The notes below the pieces were generated by a model. It searched no databases. It was not told the DNA's origin and saw only the letters and a program-made list of their open reading frames with translations. A DNA stretch of 64,000 bases from Acidimicrobiia bacterium (GTDB lineage Bacteria; Acidobacteriota; Vicinamibacteria; Vicinamibacterales; CAVVIG01): assembly GCA_016871175.1 (NCBI GenBank), contig VFZL01000016.1, positions 36,757-100,756 on the forward strand. The letters are read 5' to 3'. The stretch's first letter is position 1; the number at the start of each line of letters is the position of its first letter. The translations under genes and the position numbers were made by a program. Shown here piece after piece: positions 48,407 to 56,150 of the stretch.

Positions 48407-48443
48407 TTCAGGCCTAGAAGCCCGTCAGGGCTTGGCGCCTGAA
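48407..48443 (-). promoter_or_regulatory. Two-tier hairpin in rpsL leader
   Basis: Outer arms TTCAGGC / GCCTGAA (7 bp) enclose inner arms AAGCCC / GGGCTT (6 bp) with a 4-nt loop. No T run follows, so a regulatory or processing role is likelier than termination. Confidence 0.5.
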
Positions 48444-48639
48444 AGCTTGCTACCCTATGGTCGTAAGTAAGTCGCGCGACGGACAGTCTCGTCGGCCTGC
48501 CGGAACCCTCGCATCAGCAAGAGGCGGCACGAACACGTAGACACTTTCCTGCGAGAGTCCCCAACCACTCGAGACAGGCGCTCACGCGGTCGAAGGAACG
48601 GAGCCAGATAGGGTGTCCTGACTCCGTCGAAACCTGGCG

Positions 48640-48669
48640 AATATAGCATGAGCGTCACAAGCTGTGCAA
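48640..48669 (-). promoter_or_regulatory. Probable sigma-70 promoter of the str-S10-spc-alpha cluster
   Basis: On the minus strand TTGCAC, 18 nt, TATATT, followed by a start near 48633. It is the best -35/-10 pair in the window and lies upstream of the first ribosomal gene. Confidence 0.65.
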
Positions 48670-48675
48670 GGACCT

Positions 48676-50274
48676 TCACAGAATGGAACGGCCCACACCC
48701 GCCAGCGGGCACCTGGTCACCGCACGGGGGGGCTCAAGACCCGTGGCGCGCCGGTAGATCTCTCGAACTGATTGCAGCGTATCGGCTTCCTCGGCCGATT
48801 TGTCGCTCCGATACCGACGCACGCGGGCAAACCGAAGGGCCAAGCGACCGGCGTACTGCGGGCTCTCTTGAACGTCGTTGAAGGCGATCTCGACCACCAG
48901 CTCGGGACGAACATAGACCGTGTGACCGTCCCGGCCAATCTCTCGCGCTAGCAACTGGATCGTCTGCCACCGCAGCAGCTCATCCGTGAGCCCTTTGAAC
49001 GTCTTCCCGAGCATCACCAAACCGCCGCGCTCAGAGTCCCAGGCCCCGAGGTGCAGATTGCTCAGCCACCCGCGCCGGCGCCCGCTCCCCCACTCCGCGG
49101 CCAGCACGACGAGGTCCAACGTATGCGCCGTCTTCACTTTGAGCCACGCGCTGCCACGCCGACCCGCTGCGTACGGGGCGTCCAGCGCCTTGACCATCAC
49201 ACCCTCGTGCCCGAGCTCCAGCGCCTCCGACGCGAACGACTCGACACCGACAGCGCCAGTCACCGTCCGTCGCGACACGCTCAGATGGGAAGGCACGCAC
49301 GCATCGAGAGCCACGAGGCGACGCACCAGCGGCTCGTCGATGAGCGGCGATCCCTCGAGGTAGAGACAATCGAAGAAGAACGGTGAAAGCGGTAACTCGA
49401 TGCGCAGGCGGCCCACGTCCAGGCACCGACCGAACCGTCGCATCGTGGTCTGAAACGGGTGTGGCGCACCTGTGTCGCGGACCGCCAGCGTTTCGCCATC
49501 CAGGACGAGCGAGGACACCGGGAGCGCTCGGACGGCGTCGACCACCTCGGGCACGGCCTGCGTCACGTCGTGCAGCGACTGCGAAAAAACACGTACCTCA
49601 TCGTCGGCCTTGTGTACCTGGATGCGGGCGCCGTCAAGCTTGAATTCGATGAGCACGGGGCCCTCTGCCCCCAGCGCGGAGGACAAGTCCGGAGCTGAGT
49701 CGGCCAGCATCGGCTGAATCGGCTGGAATACGCGAATCGAGAAGTCGTCGAGCCCCGACGGTCCGCGCGTCAACACGGCGCGCGCGACTGGCGGCAGGGC
49801 GCCGGCCATCATCGCGGCGCGCCGTACACGATCGGTCGGCATGTGCGCGGCTCGCGCGACGGCCTCGACGAGAACGCTCTCGAGCGCGCCTTGTCTCAAC
49901 TCTCCAACGAGCAATCGGATCAAGAAATCCTGTTCCTCCGGCCTGGCTCTGGACAGGAGATGGTGAAGGGCCTCAGTGCGGGCGCGGCTCGACCCGGCGC
50001 CTCGAGTGGCGGCCATCTCTGCGAACGTCCGCTCGACCTCGGCCACCGTGAGCTGGGGGGTCTGGGCCGGGGCAGCATCCTGCGTCGCACGAACCGCTGC
50101 GCCACCAGCTCCGGTCCTGCCCCCCGGGAGGACGCCGGACAGAAAGGCGACCACGACCTCTACGTCTGGCGGCGGCGTTCGGATGAGAAGCGCGGCGAGG
50201 TATTCGATCTTCTCGAGTCGGCCGCTCGTCCGTGAGACAGCCGGCGACACGCGGACGACCTCCTGCAGGAGCAC
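48676..50274 (-). CDS. ATP-dependent DNA ligase (LigB / archaeal-type)
   Basis: 532 residues from a GTG; the start 'VLLQEVVRVSPAVSRTSGRLEKIEYLAALL' is typical of the N-terminal DNA-binding domain. The nucleotidyl-transfer Lys is K212 in 'EFKLDGARIQVHK'; motif III 'LPLSPFFFDCLYL', motif IV 'EGVMVK', motif V 'AWLKVK' are visible. The OB domain follows to the end. An accessory repair ligase in bacteria, distinct from NAD-dependent LigA; similar to mycobacterial LigB and archaeal ligases. It follows a small HTH gene by 28 bp. Confidence 0.92.
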   Translation of the reverse strand: MLLQEVVRVSPAVSRTSGRLEKIEYLAALLIRTPPPDVEVVVAFLSGVLPGGRTGAGGAAVRATQDAAPAQTPQLTVAEVERTFAEMAATRGAGSSRARTEALHHLLSRARPEEQDFLIRLLVGELRQGALESVLVEAVARAAHMPTDRVRRAAMMAGALPPVARAVLTRGPSGLDDFSIRVFQPIQPMLADSAPDLSSALGAEGPVLIEFKLDGARIQVHKADDEVRVFSQSLHDVTQAVPEVVDAVRALPVSSLVLDGETLAVRDTGAPHPFQTTMRRFGRCLDVGRLRIELPLSPFFFDCLYLEGSPLIDEPLVRRLVALDACVPSHLSVSRRTVTGAVGVESFASEALELGHEGVMVKALDAPYAAGRRGSAWLKVKTAHTLDLVVLAAEWGSGRRRGWLSNLHLGAWDSERGGLVMLGKTFKGLTDELLRWQTIQLLAREIGRDGHTVYVRPELVVEIAFNDVQESPQYAGRLALRFARVRRYRSDKSAEEADTLQSVREIYRRATGLEPPRAVTRCPLAGVGRSIL

Positions 50275-50302
50275 GCCCGATGGTAACAGCCCGAACGCGT
50301 GC

Positions 50303-50737
50303 TCAGCGCGGCGCGACCATCAGGCGCCGTAGCCGCGACAGCAAGGACGGTGTCTCGACACCGTGCACGACCTCAGAGTCCGCCAGCACGCCGCCGTCGG
50401 TCGCTCGGCGCCCCTGTTCGACGTCGTCCTGCCAGTCCAGGTCATGACCGACGAGCGCCGCGTGCTCGCGCATCGTGGACTCGGCCCTTCGGTCACCCTG
50501 CGGGAAGTTCCGGCAGAATTCGTCGACTGTGGCGTCCGGGTCGGCGCCAATGGCCTGTGCATATTGCCGTACGTACGCGCGGGCAAAAATACCGCTGGGC
50601 CAATCGCTGAAGTCATTCTGCTCCAGCGCTTCCAGCAGATCGTGCGCGATGTTGGTCGTGTGAGCGATGTGCTCGATCGAGATCCCCCGCTGCAGACGGA
50701 CGCGCCGCAGAGTTAGACCGAAGGCTTCCCGGGTCAT
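50303..50737 (-). CDS. RodZ-like helix-turn-helix protein lacking the membrane part
   Basis: 144 residues from the ATG at 50737. N-terminal HTH_25 domain as in RodZ ('FGLTLRRVRLQRGISIEHIAHTTNIAHDLLEALEQNDFSDWPSGIFARAYVRQYAQAIG' region). RodZ proteins continue into a TM helix and periplasmic domain; here a charged segment and 'SLLSRLRRLMVAPR' end the protein with no TM. Probably cytoplasmic; function not known. Operonic with the ligase by spacing. Confidence 0.75.
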   Translation of the reverse strand: MTREAFGLTLRRVRLQRGISIEHIAHTTNIAHDLLEALEQNDFSDWPSGIFARAYVRQYAQAIGADPDATVDEFCRNFPQGDRRAESTMREHAALVGHDLDWQDDVEQGRRATDGGVLADSEVVHGVETPSLLSRLRRLMVAPR

Positions 50738-51148
50738 GGCCACTCCACTGGACGCAAGTTCGACACCACGCGCCACGGCGCGCAGGTCCGTCCCCCGGAG
50801 GGATCAGTGGCGCTCGAGCGGGTTCCGTTTCTCGACGCGCGATCACGGAACCGTAAGCCCACGGGGGGGGCGCGCCGGGCTATGCTATTTTCTCACGACC
50901 GGGGGCCCTGCTCCCACACGCGCGGTCGCATCGCGGAGGTAGGGTACCATCGGACATGCCGCCAGCCGGTCGTCGCGACCGCGACGGAGGGACGCCACGA
51001 AGCTCTCGTCGTGCGCTACCGCTGTCGCGATCGTCTAACGGAACGCTGGCACGCGAGTCGACAGGGGGAACGCTGGGTCCGGAGCGATTCGTAGTCGGCG
51101 CGCCGCCCCAGACAGGCCACTAGCCTACGCTAGGCTAAGGCCAGGCTA
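50738..51148. other. Intergenic region without convincing gene
   Basis: 411 bp between the HTH gene and the IS island. One plus-strand frame (50807-51094, 95 codons, ending '..HEALVVRYRCRDRLTERWHASRQGERWV') has coding-like third positions in its second half but no recognisable family and no good start. A G8 run lies at 50863-50870. The region ends with TAGCCTAcgcTAGGCTA, a 7-3-7 inverted repeat (51121-51137). Confidence 0.4.
51131..51148. repeat. CTAGGCTAAGG direct repeat, left copy
   Basis: TAGGCTAAGGCCAGGCTA, 17/18 identical to 53101-53118. The two copies flank the whole insertion-sequence island. Confidence 0.7.
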
Positions 51149-52249
51149 GTGTCCCGTCTCAGAAGTTCGTTGGCAAAATCGTTTCACCTTGTCGATGATG
51201 GCATCGGCCGTCGCCGTCCACATAAACGGTTTGCAGCGGTCATTGTGATGCGCCAGGTATTGGTCGCTCGCTGTCTCGAGCGCGCGGACGTTTTCAAACG
51301 TGGCACGGCGAATGCGTTGCGTGGTGACCTTGGCAAAGAACCGTTCGACTTGATTCAACCAACTCGCGCTCGTCGGCGTGAAGTGGAGATGGTACCGCGG
51401 GTGGCGGAGGAACCATCGGATCACTTTCGGCTGTTTATGGGTGCCGGAGTTGTCCATGATGATGTGCACTTCGCCGGTCGGGGGCAGCTGGGCGTCGAGA
51501 CGCGTGAGGAATTTCAAGAACTCTTGGTGCCGGTGTCGTCGATGGCACTCGCCGATGACGGTCCCGGTCGCTACATTCAACGCCGCGAACAGCAACGTCG
51601 TCCCGTGACGAATGTAGTCGTGGGTCTGCTGCGCCGGGAGGCCCGGACGCATCGGCAACAGGGGACGGGCGCGATCGAGCGCTTGCACCTAACTCTTTTC
51701 ATCCAGGCAGAGCACTAGCGCGTGATCCGGCGGATTGAGGTAGAGCCCCACGATGTCGCGGACTTTCTCGATAAACTGCGGGTCGGCCGAGAGCTTGAAC
51801 GTGTCGACTCGATGGGACTGCAATCCAAAGGTCTGCCAGATCCGCGAGACCGTCGCTTTCGAAAACTCGACCGTCTCTGCCATCGAGCGCGTGCTCCACT
51901 GGGTGGCATGCGCCGGCGGGCCTTCAAGGGTCCGGGTAATGAGGTCGACGACCATATCGTCGGTCACGGTGCGGGGAGTACCAGGACGCGCCTCGTCCAC
52001 CAAGCCGTCGAGACGGCGCACGCGAAACCGTTCACGCCACTTGCCCACGCAGTTCTTCGACACGTGCACCTGCGCGGCGACGGTTCGGTTGGGCAGACCA
52101 TCCGCACATGCCAACACCAGACGCGCACGCAAGGCCAGCCGTTGCGCAGTTTTCGGTCGGCGCGCCCGCTGTTCCAACGTTCGTCGTTCATCCTCAGTCA
52201 ACGTCAGCGGTTTTATTGGGCGTCCTGTGCGTATGGCACACCGTACCAA
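51146..52249 (-). pseudogene. IS630-family transposase, interrupted by an in-frame TAG
   Basis: 368 codons. N-terminal HTH ('LTLTEDERRTLEQRARR', 'NRTVAAQVHVSKNCVGKWRERF') and DDE catalytic domain: first Asp in 'LVLCLDEKS', second in 'HIIMDNSGTHKQPKV', Glu in 'SWLNQVERFFAKVT'. The frame is split only by TAG at 51689-51691, directly after DEKS and before 'VQALDRARPLLP'; intact relatives have Gln here (DEKSQ). Start is a TTG at 52249. The stop codon at 51146 lies across the left TA target dinucleotide. Confidence 0.85.
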
Positions 52250-52289
52250 CGCGCTTGGACTTGTACAAGCTTTTTCTGAGACAGAACAC
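51149..52289 (-). mobile_element. IS630-like insertion sequence
   Basis: 1141 bp. Left end GTGTCCCGTCTCAGAA (51149-51164), right end TTCTGAGACAGAACAC (52274-52289): 16-bp terminal inverted repeats with two mismatches. Flanked on both sides by TA (51147-51148, 52290-52291), the expected IS630/Tc1-mariner target duplication. Structurally complete, but its transposase is interrupted by an amber codon. Confidence 0.88.
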
Positions 52290-52291
52290 TA

Positions 52292-52612
52292 GGCGACTGT
52301 CATGAAGCGTACCGGGTTCGTCGGAGACCGGATTCGTTGAATCAGGCCACCTTGGCCTGGGCATAGTACTGCGCTTCGCACTCCGCCGGCGGGACGTCGC
52401 CGATCGGCCCCAGCAAACGGCGGTGGTTGAACCAGTCGACCCACTCCAGCGTGGCGAACTCGACCGCTTCGAGTGACCGCCACGGCCCCTTCCGCTGAAT
52501 CATCTCCGTCTTGAAGAGCCCAATCACCGACTCGGCGAGGGCGTTGTCGTAGGCATCACCGCAGCTCCCGACGGACGGCGCGATGCCGGCGTCGGCGAGG
52601 CGGTCGGGGGCT
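52292..52612 (-). mobile_element. IS3-family remnant (C-terminal transposase fragment)
   Basis: Encodes 'RLADAGIAPSVGSCGDAYDNALAESVIGLFKTEMI' and onward to 'WVDWFNHRRLLGPIGDVPPAECE', stop at 52342: the end of an IS3 OrfB integrase core, with the last catalytic Glu in 'ALAES'. The 5' part is missing; the fragment begins at the junction with the IS110 piece near 52612. The IS630 element lies directly at its other end. Confidence 0.75.
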
Positions 52613-53095
52613 GCACCACCGTGAGCAATCCCGCGCGCCCCAGCTCGGCGAGCTTGCGGGCATCCCGCCGATTCGTCTTCACCCGGTCGCCGGGCTTCCG
52701 CGGCATCAACGCCGGGGCGATGACGTCGCAGGCCACGCGGTCCGTCTGCATCTGCCGCTGCAAGGCATACCCGCAGGGGCCGGCTTCGTAGAAGACCTGC
52801 ACGGGTCCCGGCGCGTCGCGCTCGAGCTTCCGCACCAACCGCCGAACGGCCCCGGCCTCATTGGCCAGCTGCCACGTCACGGGCGTCGTCGACGTCCCGA
52901 TCAGCATCGCCACGAAGAGATCCTTCTTGTGCGCATCCACCCCGACGAACGTAGTAACCTGCTTCATTGACCGGCTCCTATCGATGCGGCTCTGACGCTG
53001 TGAGGCGTCAACCCGCGAAATCGGTGGTCACAACAGACCACCTTGTCGAGTGCACCCGCACTACGACACTACGATAGCGGGCCGGTCATTCCATA
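52613..53095 (-). mobile_element. IS110-family remnant (N-terminal transposase fragment)
   Basis: ATG at 52967 starts 'MKQVTTFVGVDAHKKDLFVAML', the RuvC-like DEDD N-terminus of IS110 transposases, with 'VFYEAGPCGYALQRQM' and 'DRVKTNRRDARKLAELGRAGLLTVVQPP' before the sequence switches to the IS3 fragment. The 3' half including the Ser domain is lost. 52968-53095 looks like the IS110 5' non-coding end. The right boundary is approximate. Confidence 0.75.
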
Positions 53096-53100
53096 TCGTC

Positions 53101-53118
53101 TAGGCTAAGGCTAGGCTA
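53101..53118. repeat. CTAGGCTAAGG direct repeat, right copy
   Basis: TAGGCTAAGGCTAGGCTA; its last three bases are the stop codon (complement) of the DUF1330 gene. Homology to the left copy continues weakly into GAGTCCC / GTGTCCC. Confidence 0.7.
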
Positions 53119-53403
53119 GAGTCCCTCGACCAGAATCATGTCGGTCTTGGCGGTGGCCTGACGAAGCGCCTTTGGGCCCGCGTATTCGGCAGACGACCAC
53201 CATGCCCGAGCGCGCTCGGCATTCTCGAACTCGATCACCACGACCCGCTTGGGCTCGATCGTCCCTTCGAGACGCTCCGCCCTGCCCCCGCGGACCATGA
53301 ATCGTCCTCCGTACGCCGCAAGCGTCGGGGGCACCGCCTTCACGTACTCCGGATATCGGTCTGGATTGAGGACGTCGACGTTCACGATGATGTAGGCGGC
53401 CAT
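53116..53403 (-). CDS. DUF1330 family protein
   Basis: 95 residues; 'AAYIIVNVDVLNPDRYPEYVKAVPPTLAAYGGRFMVRGG' and 'RVVVIEFENAERARAWWSSAEYAGPKALRQ' fit DUF1330, small ferredoxin-fold dimeric alpha/beta-barrel proteins without settled function. One-base overlap with the cystathionine beta-synthase stop, so likely co-transcribed with it. Confidence 0.85.
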   Translation of the reverse strand: MAAYIIVNVDVLNPDRYPEYVKAVPPTLAAYGGRFMVRGGRAERLEGTIEPKRVVVIEFENAERARAWWSSAEYAGPKALRQATAKTDMILVEGL

Positions 53404-54770
53404 CAGAGCACCCGAATGACGTCCGACCGCGTGATGATGAACGTCTTGTCCGTCTTGAAGTCGCGAACGAGCACCGCCGGACTCTGGGGCGAGATCATCG
53501 TCGACAGGAGGTCGACCGGCGTCGAAATGTCGACGAAGGGAAACGCCTCTTGCATGATCGAGTCAACGGGCTCACGCTTCACGTCGGGGTTTCGCACCAA
53601 TTCCTCGTAGAGGCGTGACTCGTTCAGGGACCCGACTAAACGACGGTCGCGCGTAATCGAGATCTGCGAGAAGTCGTGCTCGCTCATCACCCGCACGGCG
53701 TGCTCCACGGGTTCGTTTGACTCGAGCGAACGAAGCTCTCCAGAGAGGCCCAGGGTGACCAGGTCGCGCGCGGTCATGCCGCTCTTCTCGAGAAAGCCTT
53801 TCTCGCGCATCCAGTCATCGTTGAACATCTTACCGAGGTACCGCGACCCGTGGTCGTGGAAGATGACCACCACGAGCTGCCCCGCCTTGAAGTGCTCCCG
53901 CAACTGCAGCACGCCCGCCATGGCCGCGCCGGCGGAATTGCCGGCGAAGATCCCTTCCTCGCGCGCGACCCGCCGGGTCATGACAGCGGCGTCCTTGTCC
54001 GTGACCTTCTCGAAGTGGTCGACCACGCTGAAGTCGACGTTCTTGGGCAGAAAGTCCTCGCCGATCCCTTCGGTGATGTACGGGTAGATCTCGTGTTTGT
54101 CGAAGACGCCGGTCTCCTTGTACTTCTTGAACACGGACCCGTACGTGTCGATACCCCACACTTGCACCGACGGCTTGCGTTCCTTCAGGTATCGACCGAC
54201 GCCCGAGATCGTGCCACCGGTGCCGACGCCAACCACCAGGTGGTCGATCTGTCCATCGGTCTGCCCCCAGAGCTCTGGGGCCGTTTGGTCGTAGTGGGCG
54301 GCGCTATTCGACAGGTTGTCGTACTGATTGGCTTTCCAAGCGTTGGGCACCTCTCGCTCGAGACGCGAGGACACCGAGTAGTACGACCGCGGATCCTCGG
54401 GGTCCACGTTGGTCGGGCACACGATGACCTCGGCACCGAAAGCCTTCAACGCGTCCACCTTCTCCTTCGACTGCTTGTCGGTGGTCGTGAAGATGCACTT
54501 GTAACCCTTCACGACCGCGGCAATCGCGAGCCCCATGCCGGTATTGCCCGACGTGCCTTCAATGATCGTCCCACCAGGCTTGAGCAGCCCGGCCCGCTCG
54601 GCATCCTCGATCATGCGAACCGCCATGCGATCCTTGATCGAGTTGCCGGGGTTCGTCGTTTCGATCTTGACGACGACAGTGGCCGCGACGAGGCCCTTCG
54701 TGATCCGGTTGATCCGCACGAGCGGCGTGTTCCCGATGGCCTCGAGGATGTTCGCGTGAATGCGCGCCAT
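53403..54770 (-). CDS. Cystathionine beta-synthase (PLP domain plus CBS pair)
   Basis: 455 residues from the ATG at 54770. Condenses homocysteine with serine to cystathionine. PLP Lys K46 in 'NPGNSIKDRMA', substrate loop 'EGTSGNTGMGLA', phosphate loop 'VVGVGTGGTISGVGRYL'. Residues ~335-455 form two CBS domains ('EPVEHAVRVMSEHDFSQISIT', 'TPVDLLSTMISPQSPAVLVRD'), as in eukaryotic-type enzymes. No N-terminal heme-binding region. Divergent from the cupin gene with 26 bp between starts, so the promoters overlap. Confidence 0.92.
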   Translation of the reverse strand: MARIHANILEAIGNTPLVRINRITKGLVAATVVVKIETTNPGNSIKDRMAVRMIEDAERAGLLKPGGTIIEGTSGNTGMGLAIAAVVKGYKCIFTTTDKQSKEKVDALKAFGAEVIVCPTNVDPEDPRSYYSVSSRLEREVPNAWKANQYDNLSNSAAHYDQTAPELWGQTDGQIDHLVVGVGTGGTISGVGRYLKERKPSVQVWGIDTYGSVFKKYKETGVFDKHEIYPYITEGIGEDFLPKNVDFSVVDHFEKVTDKDAAVMTRRVAREEGIFAGNSAGAAMAGVLQLREHFKAGQLVVVIFHDHGSRYLGKMFNDDWMREKGFLEKSGMTARDLVTLGLSGELRSLESNEPVEHAVRVMSEHDFSQISITRDRRLVGSLNESRLYEELVRNPDVKREPVDSIMQEAFPFVDISTPVDLLSTMISPQSPAVLVRDFKTDKTFIITRSDVIRVL

Positions 54771-54796
54771 ACGTACTGAGTCTATACTGGCGCACC

Positions 54797-55159
54797 ATGC
54801 CGAGACTGATCGCCCGGCCGACACGCGTGCAGGCTGCCGGCAATAAACCAAAGCTCATCGACGAGTTCATCGGCGTCGTCAACTCCGGACACACCGCGGT
54901 GAGCGTCGCGCGCATGACCTCTCCGGCGGGGTGGGCGGAACCCGGTCAACGACCGGCCTTCGAGGAGATCACACTGGTCTTGAAGGGTATGGTCAGGGTG
55001 GAGCACGCAGGAGGCGCCTTGGAGGTCCGCGCCGGTCAAGCCGTCGTCGCGGCTCCTGGAGAGTGGGTGCGCTACAGCACGCCGGAGCAGGACGGCGCCG
55101 AGTACGTCGCCATCTGCGTGCCCGCGTTCACGCCCGCGACGGTCAATCGGGAGCGTTGA
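54797..55159 (+). CDS. Cupin-domain protein
   Basis: 120 residues; one small beta-barrel ('FEEITLVLKGMVRVEHAGGALEVRAGQAVVAAPGEWVRYS' covers both cupin motifs). The usual metal-ligand His pair of motif 1 is replaced (FEEITLVL), so metal binding is doubtful. Role unknown. Convergent with gluQ (16 bp between stops). Confidence 0.8.
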   Translation: MPRLIARPTRVQAAGNKPKLIDEFIGVVNSGHTAVSVARMTSPAGWAEPGQRPAFEEITLVLKGMVRVEHAGGALEVRAGQAVVAAPGEWVRYSTPEQDGAEYVAICVPAFTPATVNRER

Positions 55160-55175
55160 TGAAGCGGCGCAACTG

Positions 55176-56123
55176 TCACACTCTCCCAAGCGCGCTCAGC
55201 GTCGATGCCAAGCGGACGAGCGGGGGGAGATGCGCGACGTCGGCTGTGGCCAGGCTCGCCTCACGGTCAGTCAAACCGACAAGTGATGCGGCGCAACCGA
55301 TCACCTCGGTCGCGGTCAGGCCGCTGGCTCTCAGGTCTCCTACGCTCGTGTCGCCATCGGCCTTGCTCAGTTTCTGCGTGGGCGACTTCATCACGAGCGA
55401 GTGGTGAAGAAAACGAGGCGGGCTCGGGCGACCGAGCAGGCGAGCCACCTGGAGCTGTCGGCCTGTGGATGCCAGTAAATCATCGCCGCGGATGACCAGC
55501 GTCACACCCTGGTCGAAGTCGTCCACGCTGGCCACGAACTGGTAGGTCCAGTTGCCGTCACGATCGCGAACGAGAAGATCCCCGCACTGATCGAGGGGCC
55601 GCTGTGCTTGCGGACCGTGCCGCAAATCGTCGAATCGCTCGACGCCGTTGTCCAAGCGGACCCGCACACCTCGCCCGGGGACCTCCGGCAGCTGCAGTTC
55701 CCGACACGTGCCGGGGTACCGCAGCTCAGCGCCCTCTCCACTGGCGCGAAAGACGTCAGCTCTCGAGCAATCGCAGGCGTACACGCGACCGGCTCGTCGC
55801 AGGACGTTGAGCGCGGATTCGTACAGAGCGCCACGATCGCTCTGGCGCCCGTGGCAGCGTCCGCCTCGGAACGCCGCGACCGGCGGATCGTCCGGCACAA
55901 ACCCCAGCCACTCGAGATCCTCGAGCAGGGCCTGCTCGTACTCGCGCCGGCTGCGCTGGCGGTCGTGATCCTCGACGCGCAACAGCACGGAGCCTCCGGC
56001 CGCCTTAGTCACGCCCCAGACGTAGATGGCGTTTACGACGTGGCCGAGATGGAGCCGTCCGGTCGGCGCGGGGGCGAACCGAGTGACGGGCGGAGGCAGA
56101 CGAAACCCGGAGTCTGGACTCAT
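55176..56123 (-). CDS. gluQ: Glutamyl-Q tRNA(Asp) synthetase
   Basis: 315 residues from the ATG at 56123. GluRS-like catalytic domain lacking the anticodon-binding domain: 'RFAPAPTGRLHLGHVVNA' (HIGH motif as H25-LGH), zinc-type cysteines in 'YACDCSRADV' and 'YPGTCRE', and KMSKS-like 'QKLSKADGD'. Attaches Glu to queuosine at position 34 of tRNA-Asp. Length is typical of GluQ rather than full GluRS. Divergent from the amidase gene (27 bp). Confidence 0.92.
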   Translation of the reverse strand: MSPDSGFRLPPPVTRFAPAPTGRLHLGHVVNAIYVWGVTKAAGGSVLLRVEDHDRQRSRREYEQALLEDLEWLGFVPDDPPVAAFRGGRCHGRQSDRGALYESALNVLRRAGRVYACDCSRADVFRASGEGAELRYPGTCRELQLPEVPGRGVRVRLDNGVERFDDLRHGPQAQRPLDQCGDLLVRDRDGNWTYQFVASVDDFDQGVTLVIRGDDLLASTGRQLQVARLLGRPSPPRFLHHSLVMKSPTQKLSKADGDTSVGDLRASGLTATEVIGCAASLVGLTDREASLATADVAHLPPLVRLASTLSALGRV

Positions 56124-56150
56124 GCCGCGCCCGATGATAGCGTGCCCGCG

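Larger units (their letters stand above)
48308..48675 (-). other. str-operon leader region (no gene)
   Basis: 368 bp between the DNA ligase stop and rpsL. No convincing ORF. It holds a promoter (48640-48669) and a two-part hairpin (48407-48443), making a leader of about 325 nt before rpsL. S7 is the known feedback regulator of str operons in E. coli, but I do not recognise its binding site here. Confidence 0.6.

Noticed and set aside
50807..51094. 95-codon plus-strand ORF near the IS island
   Set aside because: No recognisable domain, no convincing Shine-Dalgarno, atypical N-terminal half; not enough to call a gene.
55608..56150. Upstream extension of the amidase frame by ~180 codons
   Set aside because: It is antisense to gluQ and precedes a proper signal peptide at 56151.
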